Counted from the stretch's first letter, positions 27,825 to 37,040 are shown. The stretch is DNA of 64,000 bases from Janthinobacterium sp. PC23-8 (GCF_002250505.1 NZ_NJGY01000001.1:1484489-1548488), one strand, 5' to 3'. A program made the numbers and translations. Notes: generated by a model from the sequence alone, not told the origin.

Positions 27825-28609
27825 CGGCCAACGACTGGGCGCTGCGGGCACAAAACCTGTCGTATGCCTATCCAGGCCAGGACCCCGTATTTCAGGCGGT
27901 GTCGCTGGCGGTGCGCAAGCGCGAGATCGTCTGCCTTTTGGGCGGCAGCGGCTGCGGCAAATCGAGCTTGCTGCGCGTGCTGGCAGGCTTGCAGCCGCCA
28001 TCGGCCGGCCATATCGACTTCCTGGGCACGCCGATGCGCGAACCCGACCCGCGCAGCGCGCTCGTCTTCCAGCAGGCCAGCCTGTTGCCGTGGCTGAACG
28101 TCACCGGCAATGCCGGCTTTGGCCTGGACTTCAAGCACCAGCCCGCACTCACGCGCGAGGCGCACACCGCGCGCGTGGCGCAGGCAATCGAGGCGGTGGG
28201 CTTGCAGGGCCGCGAAAAACTGTATCCGTCCGCGCTGTCGGGCGGCATGGCGCAGCGCGTGGCGCTGGCGCGCGCACTGGCGCGCGAGCCGGAACTGCTG
28301 TTTGCGGACGAACCGTTTTCGGCGTTGGACGCCATCACGCGCGCCGAAATGCAGTCGCTGCTGGTCGAGGTGGTGCACCGCTGGCACACGGCGGTGCTGC
28401 TGGTCACCCACGATATCGATGAAGCGATCCTGGTGGCTGACCGCATCGTGCTGATGGGCGGCAAACCCGGCAATATCGTGCGCGAGTGGCCGGTCGATAT
28501 CGCCCAGCCACGCATCGGCCATAACGCCGACGTGGTCGCCCTCAAGCTCGATATCCTCGACGCGCTCCATCTGCTGCAAAAACCGCAACCCGCGGCTACC
28601 CCCTACTGA
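27821..28609 (+). CDS. ABC transporter ATPase, nitrate/sulfonate/taurine type
   Basis: A 262-residue ATP-binding subunit. Walker A GGSGCGKS is at residues 42-49, the signature LSGGMAQR near 140, and Walker B LLFADEPFSALD follows. It resembles SsuB/TauB/NrtD proteins. The ATG at 27821 overlaps the flavoprotein stop (ATGA). It energises uptake through the membrane subunit encoded two genes downstream. Confidence 0.93.
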   Translation: MTANDWALRAQNLSYAYPGQDPVFQAVSLAVRKREIVCLLGGSGCGKSSLLRVLAGLQPPSAGHIDFLGTPMREPDPRSALVFQQASLLPWLNVTGNAGFGLDFKHQPALTREAHTARVAQAIEAVGLQGREKLYPSALSGGMAQRVALARALAREPELLFADEPFSALDAITRAEMQSLLVEVVHRWHTAVLLVTHDIDEAILVADRIVLMGGKPGNIVREWPVDIAQPRIGHNADVVALKLDILDALHLLQKPQPAATPY

Positions 28610-28622
28610 CCGGAGCTTTCGC

Positions 28623-29867
28623 ATGTCCTTCCAAAAAGAAAACACACCCCTGCATATCTGCGCCTCGTCCGACTGCGACTGTGGTTTGACGCGCCGCGAC
28701 TTTCTGCGCATGTCGGCGCTGGCCACGGCCAGCGTCGCCTCGCCGCTGCTGTTCGCCGGCGACGCCATGGCGCAGCAGGGACCGAAGGGCGACGACCAGC
28801 CCGTGAAAATCGGCTACCTGCCAATCACCGATGCCACGCCCTTGCTGGTGGCGCACGCCCGCAAGCTGTTCGAGGCCGAAGGCTTGCAGGCGGAAACGCC
28901 GCGCCTGTTCCGCAGCTGGGCGCAGATCATCGAAGCGTTTGTCGCCGGCCAGGTCAACGTGATCCACCTGCTGTCGCCGGCCACCCTGTGGGTGCGCTAT
29001 GGCGCCAAATTCCCCGCCAAGGTAGTGGCCTGGAACCATGTCAACGGCTCCGCGCTGACGGTGGCCAACGAGATCAACAAAGTGCAGGACCTGGGCGGAC
29101 GCACGGTAGCGATCCCGTTCTGGTACTCGATCCACAATATCCTGCTGCAGCAAATCCTGTCGGCCAATGGCTTGACACCCGTCACGCGTGCGCGCAACGC
29201 GGCCGTCAAGCCGAACGAGGTGAACCTGATCGTGCTGGCGCCGGCCGAAATGGTCTCGGCCCTGGCCAGCAAGGCGATTGCCGGCTATATCGTGGCCGAA
29301 CCGTTCAATGCGGCGGCCGAAAACGCCGGCATCGGCAAGATCCTGCGCTTCTCGGGCGATGTGTGGAAAAACCATGCCTGCTGCGTCACCTTCCTGTCCG
29401 AGCGCGACATCAGCACCCGCCCCGAGTGGGCACAAAAGGTCACCAACGCCATCGTCAAGGCGCAATTGTGGACGCGCTCGAACCAGGTCGACACGGCCAA
29501 GCTGCTGTCGAACGTCGGCGAGCATCGCTACACGCCGCATCCGCTGCAGGTGCTGACCAAGGTACTGGCCACCACCGATTACGCCGCCTATGAAAAACAG
29601 GGCCTGATCGTGCACAGGAACTGGCAGCAGCGCCGCATCGACTTCCAGCCCTATCCGTTCGCCTCATACACGGAAGAACTGGTGCGCGCGATCGGCCGCA
29701 CCAAGGTCGAGGGCGATACGCGCTTTCTGGCCAACCTCGATCCGAAATTCGCCGCGCGCGACCTGGTCGATGACCGCTTCGTGCGCAAGGCGATCAACGC
29801 CGTCGGCGGTCCGGCCGCCTTCGGCCTGCCGGCCAACCTGCTGCGCAGCGAAACCGTGGCGGTCTGA
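28623..29867 (+). CDS. Tat-exported ABC substrate-binding protein (NrtA/SsuA-like)
   Basis: 414 residues. GGAG lies eight bases before the ATG. The N-terminus has a twin-arginine motif (R24-R25 in TRRDFL) with a hydrophobic stretch and a cleavage site near AMA-QQ (about 50). Before it is an unusual cysteine cluster, C13, C18 and C20. The mature part opens with VKIGYLPITDATPLL, as in nitrate- and sulfonate-binding proteins. Tat export suggests folding, or a cofactor, before secretion. The ligand is unknown. Confidence 0.88.
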   Translation: MSFQKENTPLHICASSDCDCGLTRRDFLRMSALATASVASPLLFAGDAMAQQGPKGDDQPVKIGYLPITDATPLLVAHARKLFEAEGLQAETPRLFRSWAQIIEAFVAGQVNVIHLLSPATLWVRYGAKFPAKVVAWNHVNGSALTVANEINKVQDLGGRTVAIPFWYSIHNILLQQILSANGLTPVTRARNAAVKPNEVNLIVLAPAEMVSALASKAIAGYIVAEPFNAAAENAGIGKILRFSGDVWKNHACCVTFLSERDISTRPEWAQKVTNAIVKAQLWTRSNQVDTAKLLSNVGEHRYTPHPLQVLTKVLATTDYAAYEKQGLIVHRNWQQRRIDFQPYPFASYTEELVRAIGRTKVEGDTRFLANLDPKFAARDLVDDRFVRKAINAVGGPAAFGLPANLLRSETVAV

Positions 29868-29869
29868 CG

Positions 29870-30634
29870 ATGGCCAGAACGTCGTTGATGCGCCTCGGCC
29901 TGCCACTGGTCGGGCTGGCTGGGGCCTTGCTATTGTGGTCGCTGGGCGTGTGGCAACTGGAAAAATCGACGCCGATCGCCAGCGCGTTTGCGCCGCTGCC
30001 CACGGCGCTGGCGTTCAGGGACATGCTGGCGGGGTCCGATATCTGGCTGCATGTCACGCTCAGTTTGCAGAGGGTGGCCGTCGGCCTGGGGCTGGCGATC
30101 GTGATCGGCGTGCCGCTGGGCGTGCTGGTGGCAATGTCAAAACTTTTTTCGGGCGCCGCCATGCCGCTATTCCAGCTGCTGCGCATGATTTCACCGCTGT
30201 CGTGGATGCCGATCGCGGTGATGGTGCTGGGCGTGGGCGACGCGCCGGTCTACTTTCTGCTGGCATTCGCGGCGGTGTGGCCAATACTGCTCAATACGGC
30301 GGCCGGCGTGGCGCGGCTCGATCCGAACTGGCTGCTGCTGGCGCGCAGCCTGTCGGCCACGCGCCGCGAGATGGTCCTGAAAGTGATTTTGCCGGGCATT
30401 ACAGCCGATATATTGACCGGCGTGCGCCTGGCGATCGGCATTATCTGGATCGTGCTGGTGCCGGCCGAAATGCTGGGCGTGTCCGCTGGCCTGGGCTACT
30501 TCATCCTCGACACGCGCGACCGCCTGGCGTACTCGGAACTGATGGCGGCCATCGTGCTGATCGGCATATTGGGTTTCGCGCTGGACTATCTGGCCAGGGC
30601 CGCGCATGCGCGCTGGCTGCATCTCAAGCGGTAA
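29870..30634 (+). CDS. ABC transporter permease
   Basis: A 254-residue inner-membrane protein with about six helices. The binding-protein-dependent transport fold carries an EAA loop around residues 150-180 (ARSLSATRREMVLKVILPGITADILTG). It resembles SsuC/NrtB. It starts two bases after the binding-protein stop and closes the five-gene operon. Its 3' end overlaps the convergent acyltransferase gene by 11 bp. Confidence 0.92.
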   Translation: MARTSLMRLGLPLVGLAGALLLWSLGVWQLEKSTPIASAFAPLPTALAFRDMLAGSDIWLHVTLSLQRVAVGLGLAIVIGVPLGVLVAMSKLFSGAAMPLFQLLRMISPLSWMPIAVMVLGVGDAPVYFLLAFAAVWPILLNTAAGVARLDPNWLLLARSLSATRREMVLKVILPGITADILTGVRLAIGIIWIVLVPAEMLGVSAGLGYFILDTRDRLAYSELMAAIVLIGILGFALDYLARAAHARWLHLKR

Positions 30635-31385
30635 CGGCCACGCCAAGTGAACTGGCCACGGCGCCATGCGCCGCCAGCGCCAGTTCGCGCCGGTGCGCGC
30701 CGACCGTGGTCAGCGGCGCCAGGCATTCCAGGCGCGCGATGACAGGCTTGCCGCCAAGGATGCGCAGCATGCTTTGCGCAAACGTCATCTCGCCGATAAA
30801 GTCGATGGAGTCGTGCGGCACGCCCGCCGCATCGACATACGACACGGCAAACGGCTGCACCGGCGCTTGCGCGTCGATCGCCGCTTCGAACAGATTGGCG
30901 TGAAACGGCAGCAGGTTTCCCTGTGCGGCCGTGGTGCCTTCGGGGAAAACGCCAATACGCTCGCCATCGTGCAGCTTGTCGACCAGGCCCTGGAAGATCT
31001 TGCGCAAGTCGCGCTTGTTGCCGCGCGAAATAAAGATCGTGCCGGCGCGCGCCGCCAGCCAGCCCAGGACCGGCCACGCGCGAATCTCGGCCTTGGCGAC
31101 AAAACGGCAAGGGTGCACCGCGTTGATGACAAAGATATCGAGCCACGACACGTGGTTCGCCACCACCATGCAATGCTTGAGCGCTGCCGCATGGCTGGGC
31201 GACGCTTCGACGGTGACGTTGCAGATGGCCAGCAGCTGGCGCGACCAGGCGCGGATGCGCCGGTTGCGGCCCTCCACGTCCAGCCATGGAAACAGCACCA
31301 GGCTTTTGCTCATGCCGATGGCCAGATGCAGGGCGACGCGGGCGAGGCGATAGGTAAGCAGTAGTTTCAAATCACACCAGATCAA
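30624..31385 (-). CDS. Lysophospholipid acyltransferase, PlsC family
   Basis: 253 residues. A TTG at 31385 shares TTGA with the upstream dihydroorotase-like stop. An internal ATG (M25) is an alternative start. An N-terminal hydrophobic region is followed by the acyltransferase motifs H78-VSWL-D83 (HX4D) and FPEGTTAAQG near 146. It probably makes phosphatidic acid at the inner membrane. It is the last gene of the pyr operon and converges with the ABC permease. The window has a second, HX4E, member at 16844, so the two may differ in acyl preference. Confidence 0.85.
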   Translation of the reverse strand: MIWCDLKLLLTYRLARVALHLAIGMSKSLVLFPWLDVEGRNRRIRAWSRQLLAICNVTVEASPSHAAALKHCMVVANHVSWLDIFVINAVHPCRFVAKAEIRAWPVLGWLAARAGTIFISRGNKRDLRKIFQGLVDKLHDGERIGVFPEGTTAAQGNLLPFHANLFEAAIDAQAPVQPFAVSYVDAAGVPHDSIDFIGEMTFAQSMLRILGGKPVIARLECLAPLTTVGAHRRELALAAHGAVASSLGVAVTA

Positions 31386-32683
31386 CGTTGAAACGCCACC
31401 CGACCCGCCACGATGGTCGCCCTGACCACGCCGCTCAGCTCATAGCCGAGGAAAGGCGTGTGCTTGCCCTGACTGGCCAGCGAGGACGACGATACGGTCC
31501 AGCGCGCGGCCGGATCGAACACGCAGATGTCGGCCGCTTCGCCGATGGCCAGGCTGCCGGCCGGGATGCCGGCCACGCGGGCGGCGTCGGCCGTGACCTT
31601 GGCCACGGCGCGCGCCAGCGGACGGGCGCCCGACTGCGGCTGGGCCAGCGCATAGTCGTCGGCCCATTTCAGGGCCAGCGACAGCAGCAGTTCCAGGCCG
31701 GTGGCGCCCGGCGACGCTTCGCCGAAGGGCAGCAGTTTTTCATCGTCGTCGACCGGCGTATGGTCCGAGCACATGGCGTCAACGGTGCCGTCAAACAGCG
31801 CGGCGCGTATCGCGTCGCGGTCGCGCTGGCTGCGAAACGGTGGCGTCACGCGCGCGTTCGGGTCAAAGAAGCCGATATCGGCGTCGGTCAGGTGCACATG
31901 GTGCACGCCCACGTCGCAGGTCACGGGCAGGCCTTCGGCCTTCGCCGCGCGGATCAGTTCCAGGCCGGCGGCCGAGGAAATGCGGCACAGGTGCACGCGC
32001 GCGTGGCTGGCGCGCATCAACTCGAAAATCGTGTGCAGCGCAATGGTTTCGGACATCACCGGCACGCCCGACAGCCCCAGGCGCGAGGCCAGCGGGCCGC
32101 TGTGGGCGATGCCGCCGCGGCCGATATGCGGGTCCTGCGGGCGCAGCCACACGGTGTAGCCGAAGGTGTTCGCATACTGCATCGCGCGCAGCAGCACGGT
32201 GGTGTCTTCGATCGGTTCCTCGGCTTGCGCGAAGCCGATGCAGCCCGCTTCCGTCAGTTCCGCCATTTCCGTCAGCGACTGCCCCTTCAGGCCTACCGTC
32301 AGCGCGCCCAGCGGATGCACATGGGCCTTGTCCTGCGTCTTGGCGCGGTATTTCAGCATCTCGACCAGGCCCGGCTCGTCGAGCACGGGGTCGGTGTCGG
32401 GCGGGCACACCAGGCTGGTCACGCCGCCTTGCAGCGCCGCCTGCAGCTCCGATTCGAGCGTGGCCTTGTATTCGTAGCCCGGCTCGCGCAGGCGCGCCGA
32501 CAGGTCGACCAGGCCCGGGGATACCACCAGGCCGGCCGCGTCAAAGGTGGTGTCGGCAATAAAACCGGCCGGCGCGCTGCCCACGGCGGCTACCTTGCCG
32601 TCGGCGATAAACAGGTCCTGCACGCCATCGATGCCGTTGGCCGGATCGATCAGATGGCCATTCTTGATATGTAGTGTCGTCAT
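31382..32683 (-). CDS. Dihydroorotase-like protein lacking metal ligands (PyrC'/PyrX)
   Basis: About 433 residues from the ATG at 32683; a start at 32707 overlapping the pyrB stop is also possible. It has the amidohydrolase fold of type I dihydroorotase. The metal motif DxHxHxREPG reads D60-L-S-A-R-L-REPG, so both histidines are lost. A later metal histidine is replaced (HLCRISS) and the DHAPH motif reads DHTPV. In Pseudomonas such inactive homologues form a complex with PyrB and stabilise it. Position after pyrB supports the same structural role. The working dihydroorotase must be elsewhere. Confidence 0.88.
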   Translation of the reverse strand: MTTLHIKNGHLIDPANGIDGVQDLFIADGKVAAVGSAPAGFIADTTFDAAGLVVSPGLVDLSARLREPGYEYKATLESELQAALQGGVTSLVCPPDTDPVLDEPGLVEMLKYRAKTQDKAHVHPLGALTVGLKGQSLTEMAELTEAGCIGFAQAEEPIEDTTVLLRAMQYANTFGYTVWLRPQDPHIGRGGIAHSGPLASRLGLSGVPVMSETIALHTIFELMRASHARVHLCRISSAAGLELIRAAKAEGLPVTCDVGVHHVHLTDADIGFFDPNARVTPPFRSQRDRDAIRAALFDGTVDAMCSDHTPVDDDEKLLPFGEASPGATGLELLLSLALKWADDYALAQPQSGARPLARAVAKVTADAARVAGIPAGSLAIGEAADICVFDPAARWTVSSSSLASQGKHTPFLGYELSGVVRATIVAGRVAFQR

Positions 32684-32706
32684 GCTTGCTTCTCGTCCTT
32701 GGGCCA

Positions 32707-33672
32707 TCAGCCCTGATTACCAGCCAAAATACTCATCACCGCCATGCGCACGGCGATACCGAAGGTCACCTGCGGCAGGATCACCGCCTGCGGGCCGTCG
32801 GCCACGGCCGAATCGATCTCGACGCCGCGGTTCATCGGTCCCGGGTGCATCACGATGGCGTCCGGTTTCGCCAGCGCCAAGCGCTCCGGCGTCAGGCCAT
32901 AGCTCTTGAAGTATTCCTGCGCCGACGGCAGCAGCGCGCCGCTCATGCGCTCGTTCTGCAGGCGCAGCATGATGATCACATCGACGCCCTTCAAGCCTTC
33001 ATCCATATTGGTGAAGGTGCGCACGCCCATCTGTTCCAGGCCGCCCGGCAGCAGGGTGTGCGGGCCGATGGCGCGCACTTCCGGCACGCCCAGGGTGGTC
33101 AGGGCGTGGATGTCGGAACGCGCCACGCGGCTGTGCAGGATGTCGCCGACGATGGCCACCGTCAGGTTGGTGAAATCCTTCTTGTAGTGGCGGATCGTGT
33201 ACATGTCGAGCAGGCCCTGGGTCGGGTGCGCGTGGCGGCCGTCGCCTGCGTTGACCACGTGGACATGCGGCTGTTTCGTATCGATCAGGTGCTTGGCGAT
33301 CAGGTAGGGCGCACCCGACTGCGCATGGCGCACGACGAACATGTCGGCATGCATGGCCGACAGGTTGTCGATGGTGTCGAGCAGGGATTCGCCCTTGCTG
33401 GCCGACGACGCCTGGATGTTCAGGTTGATGACGTCGGCCGACAGGCGCTTCGAGGCAATCTCGAAGGTGGTGCGGGTGCGCGTGGAATTTTCAAAAAACA
33501 GGTTGAACACGCTTTTGCCGCGCATCAGCGGCACTTTTTTCACATCGCGGTCGGAGATGCCGACAAACGAGGAAGCGGTGTCGAGGATATGGTTGACGAT
33601 AGACTTCGGCAAGCCTTCGATAGTCAACAGGTGCTGCAGTTCGCCGTGTTTATTCAGTTGCGGATTAAGCAT
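32707..33672 (-). CDS. pyrB: Aspartate carbamoyltransferase catalytic subunit
   Basis: A 321-residue enzyme that makes carbamoyl-aspartate in pyrimidine synthesis. The carbamoyl-phosphate loop S63-TRTR is intact ([13 protein letters not shown]), as are HPTQ and [10 protein letters not shown]. No pyrI regulatory subunit is present. As in Pseudomonas, it is followed by an inactive dihydroorotase-like gene, probably forming the holoenzyme with it. It overlaps pyrR by 8 bp. Confidence 0.97.
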   Translation of the reverse strand: MLNPQLNKHGELQHLLTIEGLPKSIVNHILDTASSFVGISDRDVKKVPLMRGKSVFNLFFENSTRTRTTFEIASKRLSADVINLNIQASSASKGESLLDTIDNLSAMHADMFVVRHAQSGAPYLIAKHLIDTKQPHVHVVNAGDGRHAHPTQGLLDMYTIRHYKKDFTNLTVAIVGDILHSRVARSDIHALTTLGVPEVRAIGPHTLLPGGLEQMGVRTFTNMDEGLKGVDVIIMLRLQNERMSGALLPSAQEYFKSYGLTPERLALAKPDAIVMHPGPMNRGVEIDSAVADGPQAVILPQVTFGIAVRMAVMSILAGNQG

Positions 33673-34189
33673 GGTGGGTGTCTATGGTGAGCGTGAATGT
33701 TCCATCGCCGGCCTGCTTGAGGACCAGCGCCTGGCCCGGCGGCACGGCGGTAAAGGCGGCCACGAAATCGGCGGCCACCGGCAACTGGCGCTCGCCCCGG
33801 TCGACCAGGGCGGCCAGCATGATCTTGGCCGGACGGCCGTAATCGAACAACTCGTTGATGGCCGCGCGCGTGGTGCGGCCCGTGTACAGCACGTCGTCGA
33901 CCAGCAGGATGGTGGCACCGGCCACGTCAAAGGCGATCTGGGTCGGTTTGACGTCGGCGTGCAGGCCCTTCTGCGCGAAGTCATCGCGGTAAAAGGACAC
34001 GTCGAGCACGCCCAGGCGGGCCGTCAGGGCAAGGTCGCGCGCCAGGCGTTCGGCCAGCCAGGCGCCGCCCGAGTGGATGCCGACGATGGCTACGTTGCTG
34101 GCGCCGGCCAGGCCGCTGCGCACTTGTTCCAGCAAGACCGCATACAGGGCCTCGGCGTCGAGTTGGGAGGGATTCAGAGGATTGGACAT
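33665..34189 (-). CDS. pyrR: PyrR bifunctional regulator / uracil phosphoribosyltransferase
   Basis: About 174 residues from the ATG at 34189; a TTG at 34201 is possible. The PRPP-binding loop [14 protein letters not shown] is intact. In Gram-positives PyrR attenuates pyr mRNA; in proteobacteria it mostly serves as a uracil phosphoribosyltransferase or an unclear regulator. No attenuator hairpin with a T tract is visible upstream. The end overlaps the pyrB start by 8 bp. Confidence 0.93.
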   Translation of the reverse strand: MSNPLNPSQLDAEALYAVLLEQVRSGLAGASNVAIVGIHSGGAWLAERLARDLALTARLGVLDVSFYRDDFAQKGLHADVKPTQIAFDVAGATILLVDDVLYTGRTTRAAINELFDYGRPAKIMLAALVDRGERQLPVAADFVAAFTAVPPGQALVLKQAGDGTFTLTIDTHHA

Positions 34190-34215
34190 AGGAAGGATCA
34201 ATCAAAAAAAACGGT

Positions 34216-34614
34216 TCAGGACCGCGCGTCGAAATACTGCTGCAGGATAATGGCGGCGGCGCGGTCGTCGATCACTTCGCCGCGCCTGGCGGCAATCACG
34301 GCCGAGGAATAACGCTCGTCGACCAGTTCCACCGGCAGGCCGAAGCGGCCGTGCAGCTGGTTGGCAAAGCGCCGGCAGCGCGCGCTCATCTCGTGTTCGG
34401 TGCCGTCCGGGTAGCTGGGCAAGCCGACCACGATGCGCGTCGCGCCCCACTCGCGGACCATGGCGGCGATGGCGGCGAATTTCGGTTCATTGGCGATCGC
34501 CGTGATCACGCCGAGCGGCTTGGCCTGGGCAATCATGGTATTGCCCATGGCTACGCCAATGCGCTTGAGGCCAAAATCAAAAGCGAGGATGGTGTCGATG
34601 GCCTCACCGCTCAT
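34216..34614 (-). CDS. ruvX: Putative pre-16S rRNA nuclease / RuvX (YqgF)
   Basis: A 132-residue RNase H-fold nuclease. AFDFGLKRIGVA opens the fold, and VVGLPSYPDGTEH and DERYSS follow. YqgF acts in 16S rRNA 5'-end maturation and has been linked to Holliday junctions. It overlaps yqgE by 4 bp, the standard pairing, and precedes pyrR by 26 bp. Confidence 0.93.
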   Translation of the reverse strand: MSGEAIDTILAFDFGLKRIGVAMGNTMIAQAKPLGVITAIANEPKFAAIAAMVREWGATRIVVGLPSYPDGTEHEMSARCRRFANQLHGRFGLPVELVDERYSSAVIAARRGEVIDDRAAAIILQQYFDARS

Positions 34615-35258
34615 GCGTGGCCGGCTTCCGAAGCGAGCATCAGCGGATCGATGCCCAGCAGCTTGATGGCCGCCACATAGCGCTCGGCGATCGGAAAGTC
34701 GAACAGGATGTCGGCCGAAGCGCCCACCGTCAGCCAGCCGTTGCGGCCGATCTCGTCTTCCAGCTGGCCCGGGCTCCAGCCCGAGTAGCCGATCGACACC
34801 AGCATGCGCTGCGGGCCTTCGCCCTTGGCGACGGCTTCGAGCACGTCGATCGAGGTGGTAAACGCCACTTCATCGGTCACCGTCAGCGACGAGGAATAGC
34901 GCGCGCCCGGCGTGTGCAGCACGAAGCCGCGGTCGTCCTGCACCGGGCCGCCGAACATGATAGGCTCATTGACGATAGGCGCATCGCTGCCGGCCGCCAG
35001 TTTCAGGTCGATGCGTTCGAACAGCACATCCATCGTCATGTCGGTGGGTTTGTTGATGACCACGCCCAGCACGCCGTTTTCATTGTGTTCGCACACGTAG
35101 ACGACGGTGCCGCCGAAGATCGGGTCTTGCATCGCCGGCATGGCGATCAGAAAATGGTTGGCCAGATTCAAGGTGGACGAACCGGGTGCGGCGCCTTCGC
35201 TGGCGCTCTGCATCAAACGATGTCCCGGGAGCATGTGGTCGATTTTACTCTTTTTCAT
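34611..35258 (-). CDS. yqgE: UPF0301/YqgE family protein
   Basis: 215 residues with the AlgH/YqgE fold: LANHFLIAMPAMQDPIFGGTVVYVCEH, GVVINKP, and GYSGWSPGQLEDEI near residue 160. It carries a 30-residue N-terminal extension, polar and without a signal peptide. Function is unsettled (AlgH in alginate control; redox-related proposals). It is the first gene of the yqgE-ruvX-pyrR-pyrB-pyrX-plsC run, and a good promoter lies upstream. Confidence 0.92.
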   Translation of the reverse strand: MKKSKIDHMLPGHRLMQSASEGAAPGSSTLNLANHFLIAMPAMQDPIFGGTVVYVCEHNENGVLGVVINKPTDMTMDVLFERIDLKLAAGSDAPIVNEPIMFGGPVQDDRGFVLHTPGARYSSSLTVTDEVAFTTSIDVLEAVAKGEGPQRMLVSIGYSGWSPGQLEDEIGRNGWLTVGASADILFDFPIAERYVAAIKLLGIDPLMLASEAGHA

Positions 35259-35573
35259 ACGCGTTGCTCTCTCTGTGGGCTTGCTGGCAAGTCACTTTAC
35301 CCCTGCTGTCATTATTTTTTTAAATGCTATTTTTGCAATGCTTTGTTGGTGCGCGTGGCTTGCGTGGGGAGGTCGATTGTAAAATCGTTACCGTTCTGCT
35401 GTCGCACGCGAACTTTGCACGCGTCGCCACCGCGCACTCAGGCGCTAGTTTACACTGAATTGCCATGGCGGCGACGCCCAAGGCACGGCGCGGACAGGCA
35501 TAATGCGCCGCAAGCGGCGAAAAACCGCTCTTTCTTGACCTTTTACAACGCAAATACGCACAATCCGCCCCCC
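35259..35573. other. Divergent intergenic region yqgE/phr
   Basis: 315 bp without a gene. The left half is AT-rich and holds the yqgE promoter. I see no clear sigma70 pair for the photolyase gene on the right and no strong ribosome site before its ATG. Confidence 0.5.
35311..35338 (-). promoter_or_regulatory. Candidate sigma70 promoter of the yqgE-pyr operon
   Basis: Read on the minus strand: TTGCAA (35338-35333), a 16-bp spacer, then AATAAT (35316-35311). The -10 matches 5 of 6 and the -35 4 of 6. It lies about 50 bp from the yqgE start. Confidence 0.45.
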
Positions 35574-37040
35574 ATGACACTCACTACCTCCCTGGTCTGG
35601 TTCCGCCGCGACCTGCGCGCTTTCGATCATGCTGCACTGCACCATGCCTTGCGCCAGAGCCAGGCCGTGCACTGCGTCTTCGTCTACGACAGCGCGATTC
35701 TGGCGAGCCTGCCGCGGCACGACCGCCGCGTCGACTTTATCCACGCCAGCGTACTGGAACTGGCCAGCGAACTGCGCCAGATGGAAGGCGACCTGATCGT
35801 GCTGCACGACGATGCGGCCACGGCGATACCGCGCCTGGCGGCCGAACTGCGGGCCGACGCCGTATTTGCCAACCATGACTACGAGCCGCAGGCGAATGCC
35901 CGCGACGCCGTGGTTGCCGATGCTTTGATGACGGACGCACGGCTGTGGTTCAGTTTCAAGGACCAGGTGATCTTTGAAAAAGACGAGGTGCTCACGCTCT
36001 CCGGCAAGCCGTACACCGTCTACACGCCGTACAAGAACGCCTGGCTGAAGAAAATGCGCGCCGACCCGGCGTGCCTGGCGCCGTACGATATCGCGCCGCA
36101 CGCGGCCCGGCTGGCGCCGCCGCGCGGCCAGCCGGCCGCCCTGCCCGGTCTTGATGAACTGGGGTTCGAGCCGAGCAACCTGGCCGAACTGGCGATCCCC
36201 ACCGGCATGTCGGGCGGCGCCAGATTGTTCGAGGATTTTTTGCCGCGCGTGGAAAAATACGCCGTGGCGCGCGATTTTCCCGCCTTGAAAGGGCCGTCCT
36301 ATCTGTCGCTGCATTTACGCTTCGGCACCGTGTCGCTGCGCTACCTGGTGCGCACCATGGTCGAACTGATGGAGCGCGGCGGCGGCGGCGACGGCGCGCC
36401 CGTGTGGCTGGCCGAACTGATCTGGCGCGACTTCTACGCCATGATCCTGTACCAGAACCCGCAGGTGGAGCATGGCGCCTTCAAGAGCGCGTATGACGCC
36501 ATCGTGTGGCAAACGGGAGAACTGGCGGATGCCGCGTTTGCCGCCTGGTGCGCAGGGCGCACCGGCTATCCGCTGGTGGACGCAGCCATGGCGCAGCTGA
36601 ACCAGACCGGCTACATGCACAACCGCCTGCGCATGGTCACGGCCTGCTTCCTGATCAAGGATCTGGGACTGGACTGGCGCCGTGGCGAAGCCTATTTCGC
36701 GCTGCACCTCAATGACTTCGACCTGGCCTCGAACAACGGCGGCTGGCAGTGGGCCTCGTCGTCGGGCTGCGACGCCCAGCCCTATTTCCGCATATTCAAC
36801 CCCATCACCCAGTCGGAAAAATTCGACGCCAGCGGCCGCTTTATCCGCCGCTATCTGCCGCAATTGAAAGCGCTGGGCGACAAGGAAATCCACGCGCCAT
36901 GGCTGGTGCCGCGCATGCTGTTAGAACAAAAGAACATTGTGCTGGGCCGCGATTATCCGATGCCCATCGTGCAGCACGACGAGGCGCGCAAGCAGACGCT
37001 GGCGCGCTATGAGGTCGTCAAAGTCGTCAAGGCCGCCTGA
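35574..37040 (+). CDS. phr: Deoxyribodipyrimidine photo-lyase
   Basis: A 488-residue class I CPD photolyase that repairs UV dimers with blue light. The opening LVWFRRDLRAFDHAAL, the FAD-binding region (LIWRDFYAMIL, TGYPLVDAAMAQL, YMHNRLRM) and the late NNGGWQWASSSGCDAQPYFRIFNP are complete. An N-terminal antenna domain covers residues 5-130. Its last 34 bp overlap, convergently, the 3' end of pilL, an unusually long overlap for this window. Confidence 0.95.
   Translation: MTLTTSLVWFRRDLRAFDHAALHHALRQSQAVHCVFVYDSAILASLPRHDRRVDFIHASVLELASELRQMEGDLIVLHDDAATAIPRLAAELRADAVFANHDYEPQANARDAVVADALMTDARLWFSFKDQVIFEKDEVLTLSGKPYTVYTPYKNAWLKKMRADPACLAPYDIAPHAARLAPPRGQPAALPGLDELGFEPSNLAELAIPTGMSGGARLFEDFLPRVEKYAVARDFPALKGPSYLSLHLRFGTVSLRYLVRTMVELMERGGGGDGAPVWLAELIWRDFYAMILYQNPQVEHGAFKSAYDAIVWQTGELADAAFAAWCAGRTGYPLVDAAMAQLNQTGYMHNRLRMVTACFLIKDLGLDWRRGEAYFALHLNDFDLASNNGGWQWASSSGCDAQPYFRIFNPITQSEKFDASGRFIRRYLPQLKALGDKEIHAPWLVPRMLLEQKNIVLGRDYPMPIVQHDEARKQTLARYEVVKVVKAA

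Noticed and set aside
33665-34201. PyrR-type attenuator in the pyr operon
   Set aside because: No terminator or antiterminator stem with a T tract lies ahead of pyrR or pyrB; the genes overlap or nearly touch.
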